Shown here piece by piece: positions 12,535 through 20,085 of a DNA stretch of 64,000 bases (its first letter is position 1; each line of letters begins with the position of its first letter). The notes below the pieces were generated by a model. That model saw nothing but the letters and a program-made list of their open reading frames with translations, did no database searches and had not been told where the DNA came from. The DNA is from Geobacter sp. FeAm09 (GTDB lineage Bacteria > Desulfobacterota > Desulfuromonadia > Geobacterales > Pseudopelobacteraceae): positions 692,501 through 756,500 of the forward strand of contig NZ_CP042466.1 of NCBI RefSeq assembly GCF_008330225.1. Direction: 5' to 3'. Position numbers and translations under genes: made by a program.

Positions 12535-12551
12535 AAGACTACTATAGTCTT
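12535..12551. promoter_or_regulatory. Palindromic operator candidate upstream of the SDR gene
   Basis: AAGACTA-CTA-TAGTCTT is a perfect 7-bp dyad with a 3-base spacer, 45 bases before the SDR start. The size and position fit a TetR- or MarR-type repressor site overlapping the promoter. The regulator is not identified. Confidence 0.45.
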
Positions 12552-12596
12552 ATTATGATGCATCACCGATTCCCATGTCCATGATCGGAGGAAGAC

Positions 12597-13313
12597 ATGA
12601 AGCTCGAAAACAGAACCATTCTGGTAACCGGAGCCAATAGAGGCATCGGCAAGGCCCTTGTTGAAGCGCTGCTCAAGCAGCCGGTCGGAAAAATCTATGC
12701 AGCGGCCCGCAAGACTGAAGAACTCCCGGCATTTGGCGACAGCCGCGTGGTACCGCTGAAACTGGACATCACCGACCTGGATCTCGTCAGAAAGGCGGCC
12801 GCCCTGGCGCAGGATGTGGACCTGCTCATCAACAACGCCGGTGTTGCCACCTTCTCGTCCGTGGTTTCCGCCGAGCCGGCCGCGCTGAAACACGATCTTG
12901 AGGTGAATTATCTGGGCACGCTCAACGTGGTGCGTTCCTTTGCGCCGGCGCTGGAGAAGCGGGGCGGCGGCGCCATCGCCAATGTCCTCTCCGTTCTCGG
13001 CCTCGCCAGCATGTCCGCCGTAGGCGGCTATAGTGCTTCAAAGGCGGCGCTCTTTTCCGCAACGCAGGCGATGCGTGGGGAGTTGAAGGCCAAGGGCATC
13101 TCCGTCCACGCTATCTTCCCCGGCCCGATAGATACCGACATGTCCCGCGATTTTGACATGCCGAAAACCAGCGCCCGGGAAACGGCGGAAAACATCATCA
13201 AAGGCATCCTGGCGGATCATGAGGATATCTTTCCCGATCCCATGTCCGCGCAGGTAGGCGAATTGTGGGTGAAGGACCCGAAAGGACTCGAACGACAGTT
13301 CTCGGCCATGTAG
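12597..13313 (+). CDS. Short-chain dehydrogenase/reductase
   Basis: A 238-aa classical SDR. The nucleotide-binding motif TGANRGIG starts near residue 11, NNAG follows near 80, and the catalytic Ser-Tyr-Lys triad is represented by the serine in LSVLGLAS and the YSASKAA motif. It is expected to oxidise or reduce a small carbonyl/alcohol substrate with NAD(P)H; the substrate is unknown. RBS CGGAGGAAG precedes ATG 12597. It is a single-gene unit with its own palindromic operator and terminator. Confidence 0.88.
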   Translation: MKLENRTILVTGANRGIGKALVEALLKQPVGKIYAAARKTEELPAFGDSRVVPLKLDITDLDLVRKAAALAQDVDLLINNAGVATFSSVVSAEPAALKHDLEVNYLGTLNVVRSFAPALEKRGGGAIANVLSVLGLASMSAVGGYSASKAALFSATQAMRGELKAKGISVHAIFPGPIDTDMSRDFDMPKTSARETAENIIKGILADHEDIFPDPMSAQVGELWVKDPKGLERQFSAM

Positions 13314-13336
13314 CCGGCGGCCGGTTCATACATAAA

Positions 13337-13364
13337 AAAACGCCCTGGATCACCGGGGCGTTTT
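13337..13364 (+). terminator. Intrinsic terminator after the SDR gene
   Basis: Arms AAAACGCCC and GGGCGTTTT flank a 10-base loop, 23 bases after the stop. The A-run on the other side lets it act for the convergent DUF2845 gene too. Confidence 0.85.
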
Positions 13365-13415
13365 CTTTCGAGTGCATACCATACACGCATGGCAGCCCAC
13401 GCGGGGCCCTTCTGA

Positions 13416-13763
13416 TCATTTTACAAAACCACCCGTTCGGACTTCTCTAAGACATCCTTGATAAAATACCAAAATATGTTGCAGTGAAGAGCCCTCAGTG
13501 TATGTCCATTCTACATATGGCTCCTTTTTCAGCCAGGCATACGGTTCACCACTTTTATAGCAAGGGTTCACTTCCGGATTAAAATGCATCGGGGCACTCA
13601 TGTCATTAGTTTTGAAAGCTGGTGGATCGCATTTAGCTTCCACGGTGGTGATTTTGTCTCCGGTCGAGACAATATTGTCGTTGGGGCAGCTAAAGTTGTC
13701 GGCATAGGCCTGCAAGACTGAGAAATAGAAAACAGCGGCTACAGCAATACTTGTCCATTTCAT
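13416..13763 (-). CDS. DUF2845 secreted protein
   Basis: A 115-aa protein with a signal peptide (MKWTSIAVAAVFYFSVLQAYA/D). The mature part has the DUF2845 pattern: an N-terminal SCPNDNIVSTGDKITTVEAK segment with Cys, KCDPP, then VEWTYTEGSS and a C-terminal strand LREVRTGGF. DUF2845 proteins are common in Geobacter relatives; their role is unknown and they are probably periplasmic. The start was set at the signal-peptide methionine (13763). AT content is higher than in neighbouring genes. Confidence 0.75.
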   Translation of the reverse strand: MKWTSIAVAAVFYFSVLQAYADNFSCPNDNIVSTGDKITTVEAKCDPPAFKTNDMSAPMHFNPEVNPCYKSGEPYAWLKKEPYVEWTYTEGSSLQHILVFYQGCLREVRTGGFVK

Positions 13764-13922
13764 GCTTTCCCTCACACTATTGTCACCAATGTATGATTTG
13801 ACTGCCCATCAGCAATCATATACCATAAGAAACAGTTACGACATATTTTGTCCAATCTGAGGTCTCCTCAAAGGGTTGTTTCGGTGATGAATCGTTGGTG
13901 CGAACGGCTCTTCGCCTAATCA

Positions 13923-13945
13923 GGGCGCATGCGATGCGCCCCTAC
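13923..13945. repeat. REP-like palindrome, second copy
   Basis: GGGCGCAT-GCG-ATGCGCCC followed by CTAC resembles the copy at 11891-11953. It lies in the 217-base gap between the DUF2845 and cytochrome genes. Confidence 0.55.
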
Positions 13946-13980
13946 ACCGGGATTTGCATTATGTAATTGCGAAGCATCAC

Positions 13981-14778
13981 CTAATCAAACGTCTTCCTCA
14001 GCAAATGGGCGAACAACGCCAACAGCAGCATGGCCGAAACCACAGCCGCCCCGGCGATCTTCCGTTTCTGGCGCGATGCGTCCAGGGCCGTGAGCTGGGC
14101 CTGGATCTTCTTCAGGTCCGCCTGTATCCCGGCCGACTCTTTCTTCACCATGTCCACGTCCACGTTGTGGAACAGGGTGTGGAAGCGGTTGCGCACGGCA
14201 AACAGCCCCTTTTCCAGCTTCTCCGTATCGGTCCCTTCACCCTTGTAGGCCGCGATCCGCTTATCCATGGCGACGATCATGGCCTCGGTTTCCTGCATGG
14301 CGCCACGGATCACCTTGGCCCGCTCGAAGCTGTGGCACTGGCTGCAGCGCTTCTCGTTGATGATCTCCAGGGACGCCTTGACCACCAGATGATTGCTGTG
14401 GCAGGTGACGCAGGTCGGTCCGCCCTTGCCCAACGCCTTGCCGTGGGCGCTGGCCAGATAGTCCTTCAACACCCCCACATGACAGCGGCCGCAGAAGGCC
14501 GGGATGGCCGCCTCCTTGGGGGCGCCCAGGAAACCCCGGGCCGGGCTCATGGCGTTGGCCGCGTCCTTGGGGTCCCCGCCGTGGCAGGCGTTGCAGGCGA
14601 TGCCGTTTTCCGCATGGATGCTCCCCTTCCAGAGCTTGACCGGTTCGCCGATCTTGCCCGGCATGGCGCCGTGGCACTGGATGCAGACGATCTCCTGCGG
14701 TTCCGCAGCGAAGGAGGCCACCGGCGGCAGGGCGGCCAGGGGCCAGAGCAGGATGAGCAGGCTTCCCAACAGATTCAT
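13981..14778 (-). CDS. Five-heme c-type cytochrome, membrane-anchored
   Basis: A 265-aa cytochrome with a signal peptide (to ASFA/A) and five CxxCH heme sites: CIQCH, CNACH, CGRCH, CVTCH and CSQCH. A helical region follows, with a C-terminal membrane helix (IAGAAVVSAMLLLALFAHLL) near residues 241-260. It is the last gene of the Rieske - cytochrome b - cytochrome c operon and probably accepts electrons from the complex on the periplasmic side. Start 14778 has GGGAGA upstream. An alternative ATG at 14799 overlaps the cytochrome b stop (ATGA) and would add seven residues. Confidence 0.85.
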   Translation of the reverse strand: MNLLGSLLILLWPLAALPPVASFAAEPQEIVCIQCHGAMPGKIGEPVKLWKGSIHAENGIACNACHGGDPKDAANAMSPARGFLGAPKEAAIPAFCGRCHVGVLKDYLASAHGKALGKGGPTCVTCHSNHLVVKASLEIINEKRCSQCHSFERAKVIRGAMQETEAMIVAMDKRIAAYKGEGTDTEKLEKGLFAVRNRFHTLFHNVDVDMVKKESAGIQADLKKIQAQLTALDASRQKRKIAGAAVVSAMLLLALFAHLLRKTFD

Positions 14779-14795
14779 GACAGTCTCCCGGTGTC

Positions 14796-15899
14796 TCATG
14801 AGTAGTGCCCCCAGATGCCGAGTCCGATCCAGAGCAGGATTCCCCCTACGGCGCAGACCATGAACAGGGGGCGTTTCAGGGGGTGGCGCTCCTTGCTTCT
14901 GTCGATGAAGGGGAGCAGGGCCAGGAAGGTCATGGCGGCCCCCTGCACCGCGAGGCCGATGAACTCGCTGGGGAAGATCTTCAGGGTCTGGTAGTTGGCC
15001 AGGAAGTACCATTCCGGCTTGATGTGGGCCGGGGTCTGGAGCGGGTTGGCCGGGAGAAAGGAATCACTGGTGAAGAACAGGTTGGGGGCGAAGAACACCA
15101 CCGCCAGGAAGCAGGCCAGGTAGATGAAGATGGAGCGCAGGTCTTCCAGCGCATAGTTGGGGAAGAAGGGGATGCCCCCCGGATGGCTCTCGTAGCGGTA
15201 GCCGTCCCCCTGCCATTGGTTGGCGGTCTCCTGCCGGCCGAAGGGAGGGGTGGAGACGCCGGTGCGTTGCAGGAGGAACAGGTGGGCGCCCGCCACGGCC
15301 GCGATCCCCAGGGGGATAAGGGCCACGTGCAGGGCGAAGAAACGCCCCAGGGTCGGCGGGCCGACCAGTTTGCCCCCCCGCAGGAACTCCACCAGGTACT
15401 GCCCCACCACCGGGATGGCGCTGACGCTGTTGGTGGCCACGGTGGTGGCCCAGAAGGAGAGCTGGCTCCAGGGGAGCAGGTAGCCGGTCAGAGAGATGCC
15501 CTGGACCAGGGTGAACAGGATGAAGCCGGTGACCCAGTTCAGTTCCCGCGGGCTCTTGTAGCTGTTCATGAAGAGCACGGAGAGCATGTGCAGCAGGAGC
15601 ACCAGCACCATCATGTTGGAGCCGATGGCGTGGCACGCGCGGATGAGCCAGCCGAAGGGGACCTGGTTCATGATGAAGGCCACGCTTTTGAACGCCTTGT
15701 CCGCGTCCGGCACATAGTAGATCAACAGCAGGATGCCGGTGACCACCTGCATGGCGAAGATGAAGAGCAGGATGCTCCCCATGGAGTACCAGGCGTTGAT
15801 GTTGCGGGGCAGGAGATAGCCGGTCAGTTCCTTCGCCACGATCTCCCGGGCGCCGATGCGCACGTCGATCCAGTCCGTAAGCCGTTTGAAGAGAGCCAT
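14796..15899 (-). CDS. Cytochrome b of a Rieske/cytochrome b complex
   Basis: A 367-aa integral membrane protein of the cytochrome b/b6 family, with N- and C-terminal domains fused. The heme-ligand histidines lie in IRACHAIGSNMM and LLLLHMLSVLF, with the second pair in FFALHVAL and AGAHLFLL. The quinol-site motif PEWYFLANYQ is intact. It should oxidise menaquinol and pass electrons to the Rieske protein and cytochrome c. It lies between the Rieske gene (16-base gap) and the pentaheme gene (overlap or 17-base gap). Confidence 0.93.
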   Translation of the reverse strand: MALFKRLTDWIDVRIGAREIVAKELTGYLLPRNINAWYSMGSILLFIFAMQVVTGILLLIYYVPDADKAFKSVAFIMNQVPFGWLIRACHAIGSNMMVLVLLLHMLSVLFMNSYKSPRELNWVTGFILFTLVQGISLTGYLLPWSQLSFWATTVATNSVSAIPVVGQYLVEFLRGGKLVGPPTLGRFFALHVALIPLGIAAVAGAHLFLLQRTGVSTPPFGRQETANQWQGDGYRYESHPGGIPFFPNYALEDLRSIFIYLACFLAVVFFAPNLFFTSDSFLPANPLQTPAHIKPEWYFLANYQTLKIFPSEFIGLAVQGAAMTFLALLPFIDRSKERHPLKRPLFMVCAVGGILLWIGLGIWGHYS

Positions 15900-15915
15900 G
15901 CAGCCTCCTGGTGTT

Positions 15916-16335
15916 TCAGCCGACGGTGATGGTGCCGTTGGCCACGCTAAAGGGAAGTTTTGTGAGCGGTTTGGGCGGGGGGCCGGCGGTGACCGCCCCC
16001 TCGGGGCTATAGTGGCCGCCGTGGCAGGGACAGAGGAAGTCCTGCTTGTCCTTCTCCCACTGCACGATGCATCCCAGGTGGGTGCAGACGGCGGAGAGGG
16101 CGATCAGGCCGCCCCCCCGTTTCCGCACCACGACCGCCGATGCGCCGTTGAATTCGAAGAACCTGGCCTCCCCTTCCGGGACATCCTTTTCCGGGATATC
16201 GACCCTGGCGGCCGTGGCCCCGGTGGAGCGGGGCGCCAGGTAGCGGTACACCGGCCAGGCGGTCACGGCGGCAACTGCCGCCGCCAGGCCGCCCAGGCAG
16301 ACTCCCAGGAAGGTTCTCCTGCCGTTACGTTCCAT
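15916..16335 (-). CDS. Rieske iron-sulfur protein
   Basis: A 139-aa protein. The N-terminus has a twin-arginine signal-anchor (NGRRTFLGVCLGGLAAAVAAV). The [2Fe-2S] ligands are in CTHLGC and CPCHGG, with the disulfide cysteines present. It passes electrons from menaquinol at the cytochrome b site to cytochrome c. It is the first gene of the operon. Start ATG 16335 has GGGAGG upstream; a longer frame lacks a ribosome site. Confidence 0.93.
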   Translation of the reverse strand: MERNGRRTFLGVCLGGLAAAVAAVTAWPVYRYLAPRSTGATAARVDIPEKDVPEGEARFFEFNGASAVVVRKRGGGLIALSAVCTHLGCIVQWEKDKQDFLCPCHGGHYSPEGAVTAGPPPKPLTKLPFSVANGTITVG

Positions 16336-16492
16336 AGCTTCCTCCCGAGTGAGACATGGATGATTACTTATAGCAATCCTGTCGTTTTTTTCAAGGCGAG
16401 AGTTGCGGTACCGGCCCGATTTTGCCGCGTTGGCGGTGCCGCCGGGGAGGAGAGGCAAAAATGTTTACATAAAATTGCGTGTCGGACACTTT

Positions 16493-16550
16493 ACAATTGT
16501 GAGCCTATATTGTTTATGCTAGAATTATTTATATTAAAATCATTGCAATG
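16493..16550. promoter_or_regulatory. Palindromes between the Rieske operon and marR
   Basis: The AT-rich gap contains ACAATTGT (16493-16500) and CATTGCAATG (16541-16550), both perfect palindromes, upstream of the MarR gene. They fit MarR-type operators and could control marR or the divergent Rieske operon. This is inference from position and symmetry. Confidence 0.35.
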
Positions 16551-16581
16551 TTAACTGTTTTTTATGAGCGAAGGGAGAAGT

Positions 16582-17085
16582 ATGGTCAAGACGGTCAAAG
16601 TGGCAGAGATCATTAATAATATTCGCAGGGTATTCCAGGTTTTCAACGACTACTCCAAGAAGGCCAAGCGGGAAACCGGCCTGACCGGGCCCCAGCTCTG
16701 GGCGATCAAGATGATTGCCGAGAACGCGCCGGTCAAGGTGTCGGACCTGGCGCGGCTGATGTTCGTTCAACCGGCCACCGTGGTGGGCATTCTCGACCGC
16801 CTTGAAAAAAAGGGGCTGGCAGAGCGGACCCGCTCGCGGGAAGACCGCCGGGTGGTGACCATCGAGTTGACCCAGGCCGGCAAGGACCTGGTGGAACAGG
16901 CCCCGGAGGTCGTCCAAGGGCATCTGGTCAAGGGGCTGGAAACCCTGTCGGCTCACAAGCTCCTGCTCATCGAAGACGGCATGGAGCAACTGGTGAAGAT
17001 CCTGGGAGCACAGGAGATTCCCCCCAGGCTGATCCTGGCGCGGGAGGAGGAACTGCCCCAGGCGAAAAAGGAACACAAAAGCTGA
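16582..17085 (+). CDS. MarR-family transcriptional regulator
   Basis: A 167-aa winged-helix regulator. LTGPQLWAIKMIAENAPVKVSDLARLMFVQPATVVGILDRL forms the helix-turn-helix (residues about 35-75), and the wing has the conserved TRSREDRRVVTIELT with the Asp-Arg pair. ATG 16582 is preferred because GGGAGA lies upstream; an ATG 18 bases earlier is possible. It is divergent from the Rieske operon and 91 bases upstream of dctA. The ligand is unknown. Confidence 0.88.
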   Translation: MVKTVKVAEIINNIRRVFQVFNDYSKKAKRETGLTGPQLWAIKMIAENAPVKVSDLARLMFVQPATVVGILDRLEKKGLAERTRSREDRRVVTIELTQAGKDLVEQAPEVVQGHLVKGLETLSAHKLLLIEDGMEQLVKILGAQEIPPRLILAREEELPQAKKEHKS

Positions 17086-17176
17086 CGATGCAGAGGGGGA
17101 TGTCCCCCGCGGGACAGGGAGCAAACCGGCGGTACCTTGAGCCACGTCCCTAAAATCAATTCGAGAGGGAACCAGG

Positions 17177-18508
17177 ATGAAAGGGAAGAGGATTTACCAG
17201 CATCTTTATTTTCAGGTTCTGGCGGCGATTGCCGCTGGCGTGCTGCTCGGCTACTACTACCCGGAAAGCGGCGTGGCCATGAAGCCCTTCGGCGACGGGT
17301 TCATCAAGCTGATCAAGATGATCATCACCCCGGTGATCTTCTGTACGGTCGTCACCGGCATCGCCGGCATGGAGGACATGAAGAAGGTCGGCAGGGTCGG
17401 GGTCAAGGCGCTCTTCTATTTTGAGATCGTCACCACGGTGGCCCTGGTCATCGGCCTGGTCATCGTCAGCGTGATCCAGCCGGGGGCTGGCTTCAACGCC
17501 GACGTCAGCAAGATCGACACCAAGGCCCTGACCGCCTTCACCACCCAGGCCCACTCGGCCTCTACCGCGGATTTCCTCATGAACATCATCCCCACGAGCG
17601 TGGTGGACGCCTTTGCCAAGGGTGACATCCTGCAGGTGCTCCTCTTCGCCATCCTCTTCGGCTTTGCCCTTTCGGCCCTGGGCGAGCGGGGCAAGGTGGT
17701 GTGCAAGCTCGTGGAGCAGATATCCCATATCCTGTTCGGCATCGTGGGCATCATCATGAGGCTCGCCCCCCTGGGCGCCTTCGGCGCCATGGCATTCACC
17801 ATCGGCAAATTCGGGGTCGGCTCCCTCTCCAAGCTGGGGATGCTCATGGGGAGCTTCTACCTCACCTGCATCGTCTTCATCTTCCTGGTCCTCGGCACCA
17901 TCGCCAAGGCCACCGGTTTCAACATCTTCAAGTTCATCCGCTACGTCAGCGAGGAGATTCTCATCGTACTCGGCACGTCGTCGTCCGAATCGGCGCTGCC
18001 GCGCATGATGGCCAAGCTGGAGAACCTGGGGTGCCGGAAATCGGTGGTGGGGCTCGTCATCCCCACCGGCTACTCCTTCAACCTGGACGGCACCTCCATC
18101 TATCTGACCATGGCGGCCCTGTTCGTGGCCCAGGCCACCAATACCCACCTGACCATGACCCAGACCCTGACCATGCTCGCCATCCTCCTCTTGACCTCCA
18201 AGGGGGCTGCCGGGGTTACGGGGAGCGGTTTCGTGACCCTGGCGGCCACCTTTGCCGCCATCCCCACCATTCCGGTGGCCGGCCTGGCCCTGATACTGGG
18301 GATCGACCGCTTCATGTCCGAGGCGCGCGCCATCACCAACCTCATCGGCAACGGCGTCGCCACCGTGGTGGTTTCCAAGTGGGAGAACGAACTGGACGTG
18401 GAACGGCTGCACTGCGTCCTGAACCGGGAGGCGTGCCCGGAGGCCGACGAGGACGCCCTTGCGGAGGAGGATGCATCTTTTCTTGAGCAGGTGCCGGTTA
18501 AAGAGTAA
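17177..18508 (+). CDS. dctA: C4-dicarboxylate:cation symporter
   Basis: A 443-aa DAACS-family carrier, about eight membrane helices plus re-entrant loops. Motifs include the serine-rich [12 protein letters not shown] re-entrant loop, the [14 protein letters not shown] cation-site segment and [22 protein letters not shown]. It should import succinate, fumarate or malate with protons or Na+, feeding the TCA cycle or fumarate respiration. RBS GAGAGGGA precedes ATG 17177. A MarR gene is upstream; the acetate kinase homologue starts 78 bases downstream on the same strand. Confidence 0.92.
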   Translation: MKGKRIYQHLYFQVLAAIAAGVLLGYYYPESGVAMKPFGDGFIKLIKMIITPVIFCTVVTGIAGMEDMKKVGRVGVKALFYFEIVTTVALVIGLVIVSVIQPGAGFNADVSKIDTKALTAFTTQAHSASTADFLMNIIPTSVVDAFAKGDILQVLLFAILFGFALSALGERGKVVCKLVEQISHILFGIVGIIMRLAPLGAFGAMAFTIGKFGVGSLSKLGMLMGSFYLTCIVFIFLVLGTIAKATGFNIFKFIRYVSEEILIVLGTSSSESALPRMMAKLENLGCRKSVVGLVIPTGYSFNLDGTSIYLTMAALFVAQATNTHLTMTQTLTMLAILLLTSKGAAGVTGSGFVTLAATFAAIPTIPVAGLALILGIDRFMSEARAITNLIGNGVATVVVSKWENELDVERLHCVLNREACPEADEDALAEEDASFLEQVPVKE

Positions 18509-18586
18509 GATGGGGCCGGAGCCGGCATTCAGTGGCGCGGAAAGGGCGCCTTGAAACTTCTGTCCGGCAGGGAAAGCGGAGCGTAC

Positions 18587-19864
18587 ATGAATATTCTGAC
18601 CCTGAGTTGCCGGACCCATTCCATAAAATACCATCTCTTCACCTGGGGGGGCGGGGCGCTCCTCGCGGCGGGGGACGTGAAGCGGGTCGGGCTTGGCGGA
18701 ACCTCCATCAGCCTGAAGGTGCCGGGCCGGGAGGAGGAGACCCGGAAGGTGGAGTTTGTGGATCACCGGGGGGCCGTGTCCCAGATCCTGGCCATTCTGA
18801 ACGATGCCCGGCACGGCGTCAGGGAGCAGGCGGCGCAGATCGGGGCTGTGGGCCACCGGGTGGCCCACGGCGGGGAAAAGTTCAATCGTTCCATGGTGAT
18901 CGACGACCAGGTGCTGGACGCCATCCGGGATCTCCAGCAATTGGCGCCGCTGCACAATGCGGCCAACATCGCCGGCATCGAGGCCGCCAGGGAGTTCCTG
19001 CCCCGTATCCCCCACGTGGCCATCTTCGACACCGCCTTCCACGTCACCATGCCGGATTACGCCTACATCTATCCCCTGCCCTACGAATGGTACAAAAAAT
19101 TCGGCATCAGGCGCTACGGCTTCCACGGGCCGTCCCACATCTATCTTTCCCGGCGGGCCGCCGGGCTTCTGGGCAAGCCGGCCGACGCCTGCAACCTGAT
19201 CACCATCCATATCGAGAAGGGCGTGTCCCTGTGCGCCATCAAAAACGGCAGGTCCATCGATACCAGCATGGGGCTCACCCCCCTGGAGGGGGCGGTCATG
19301 GAGACGCGCAGCGGCGATTTCGATGCCGGCATCACCCCTTTCATCATGCAGCAGCTGAATCTCTCGGCGCGGGAGATGGAGAGCATCCTCAACCAGAAGA
19401 GCGGGATGTTGGGCATCACCGGGTTGAACAAGGACCGGCGGTATATCCTGGAGGCCGCCTCCACCGGCCACGCCCGCTGCCGGCTGGCCCTGGAGATGGA
19501 GGCCTACCGCCTCAAGAAGTATATCGGCGCCTACCTGGCCGCCGTGGGGCCGCTGGATGCCGTGGTTTTCACCACCGGCGCGGGCGCGGAGGAGTGGTTC
19601 GCCCGGGAGCTGACCCTGGCGGGGCTGGAATGCTTCGGCATTCTCCCCGACCCGGAGAGAAACCGCGCCGCCCGCCCGGAGCGGGAGGAGGCGCTCATCA
19701 CCACCGACGCATCGCCGGTCAAGGTCTTCGTCATGTCCACCGATGAAGAGTTGGTCTTTGCCCAGGACGTGACCGCCATCCTTGCCGGGGAATACAGCGA
19801 CCACCTGCACTACGACTATTCCTTCACCCGCCCCGATTTCGTCCCCGTCCGGCCCGCGGCATAG
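18587..19864 (+). CDS. Divergent acetate kinase homologue (ASKHA family)
   Basis: A 425-aa protein with an acetate kinase fold. The acyl-site residues of Methanosarcina AckA keep the same numbering: Arg91 (HRVAHGG), Asp148 (FDTAFH), His180 (YGFHGPSH) and Arg241 (ETRSGDFD). The three nucleotide loops are altered: NxGSSS reads SCRTHS at residues 7-12, HLGNG reads HIEKG at 208-212, and GIGEN reads GAGAE near 331-335. A catalytic-type glutamate survives near 388 (TDEELVFAQD). It may use a different phosphoryl donor or no longer phosphorylate acetate. ATG 18587 has a GGAG site upstream. Function not certain. Confidence 0.75.
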   Translation: MNILTLSCRTHSIKYHLFTWGGGALLAAGDVKRVGLGGTSISLKVPGREEETRKVEFVDHRGAVSQILAILNDARHGVREQAAQIGAVGHRVAHGGEKFNRSMVIDDQVLDAIRDLQQLAPLHNAANIAGIEAAREFLPRIPHVAIFDTAFHVTMPDYAYIYPLPYEWYKKFGIRRYGFHGPSHIYLSRRAAGLLGKPADACNLITIHIEKGVSLCAIKNGRSIDTSMGLTPLEGAVMETRSGDFDAGITPFIMQQLNLSAREMESILNQKSGMLGITGLNKDRRYILEAASTGHARCRLALEMEAYRLKKYIGAYLAAVGPLDAVVFTTGAGAEEWFARELTLAGLECFGILPDPERNRAARPEREEALITTDASPVKVFVMSTDEELVFAQDVTAILAGEYSDHLHYDYSFTRPDFVPVRPAA

Positions 19865-19960
19865 CCGCGAGGCCGGTGCCCGGCTTCCTGCCCCCTGCTA
19901 TGTTTTCCGTTTTTTTGCGCTATAATTAACACGTCGATAAGCAGCGATCTCCCGTTGAAC

Positions 19961-20006
19961 CCTTCTCCCAGTGGGAGAAGGTGGCCGAAGGCCGGATGAG
20001 GGGATA
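19961..20006. repeat. Intergenic repeat CCTTCTCCC...GGGAGAAGG plus GCCGGATGAGGGG
   Basis: CCTTCTCCCA-GTGGGAGAAGG is an almost perfect dyad followed by TGGCCGAAGGCCGGATGAGG. This pattern recurs in intergenic DNA of many proteobacteria. It lies in the 221-base gap before the sigma-54 regulator gene; a TATAAT box at 19921-19926 lies just upstream. Confidence 0.6.
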
Positions 20007-20085
20007 TCCGTCCCCCGCCCCTCTCCCCGGGGCGGGGAATTTGCCTGCAGGAAAGCCCCGGCCGCGGCCGCCCAAGGATGGATGC

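Noticed and set aside
17156-19810. A very long open frame (884 codons) on the minus strand opposite dctA and the acetate kinase homologue
   Set aside because: It is a mirror of two well-supported plus-strand genes in GC-rich DNA, has no family resemblance and is rich in Gly/His/Asp, typical of an antisense shadow.
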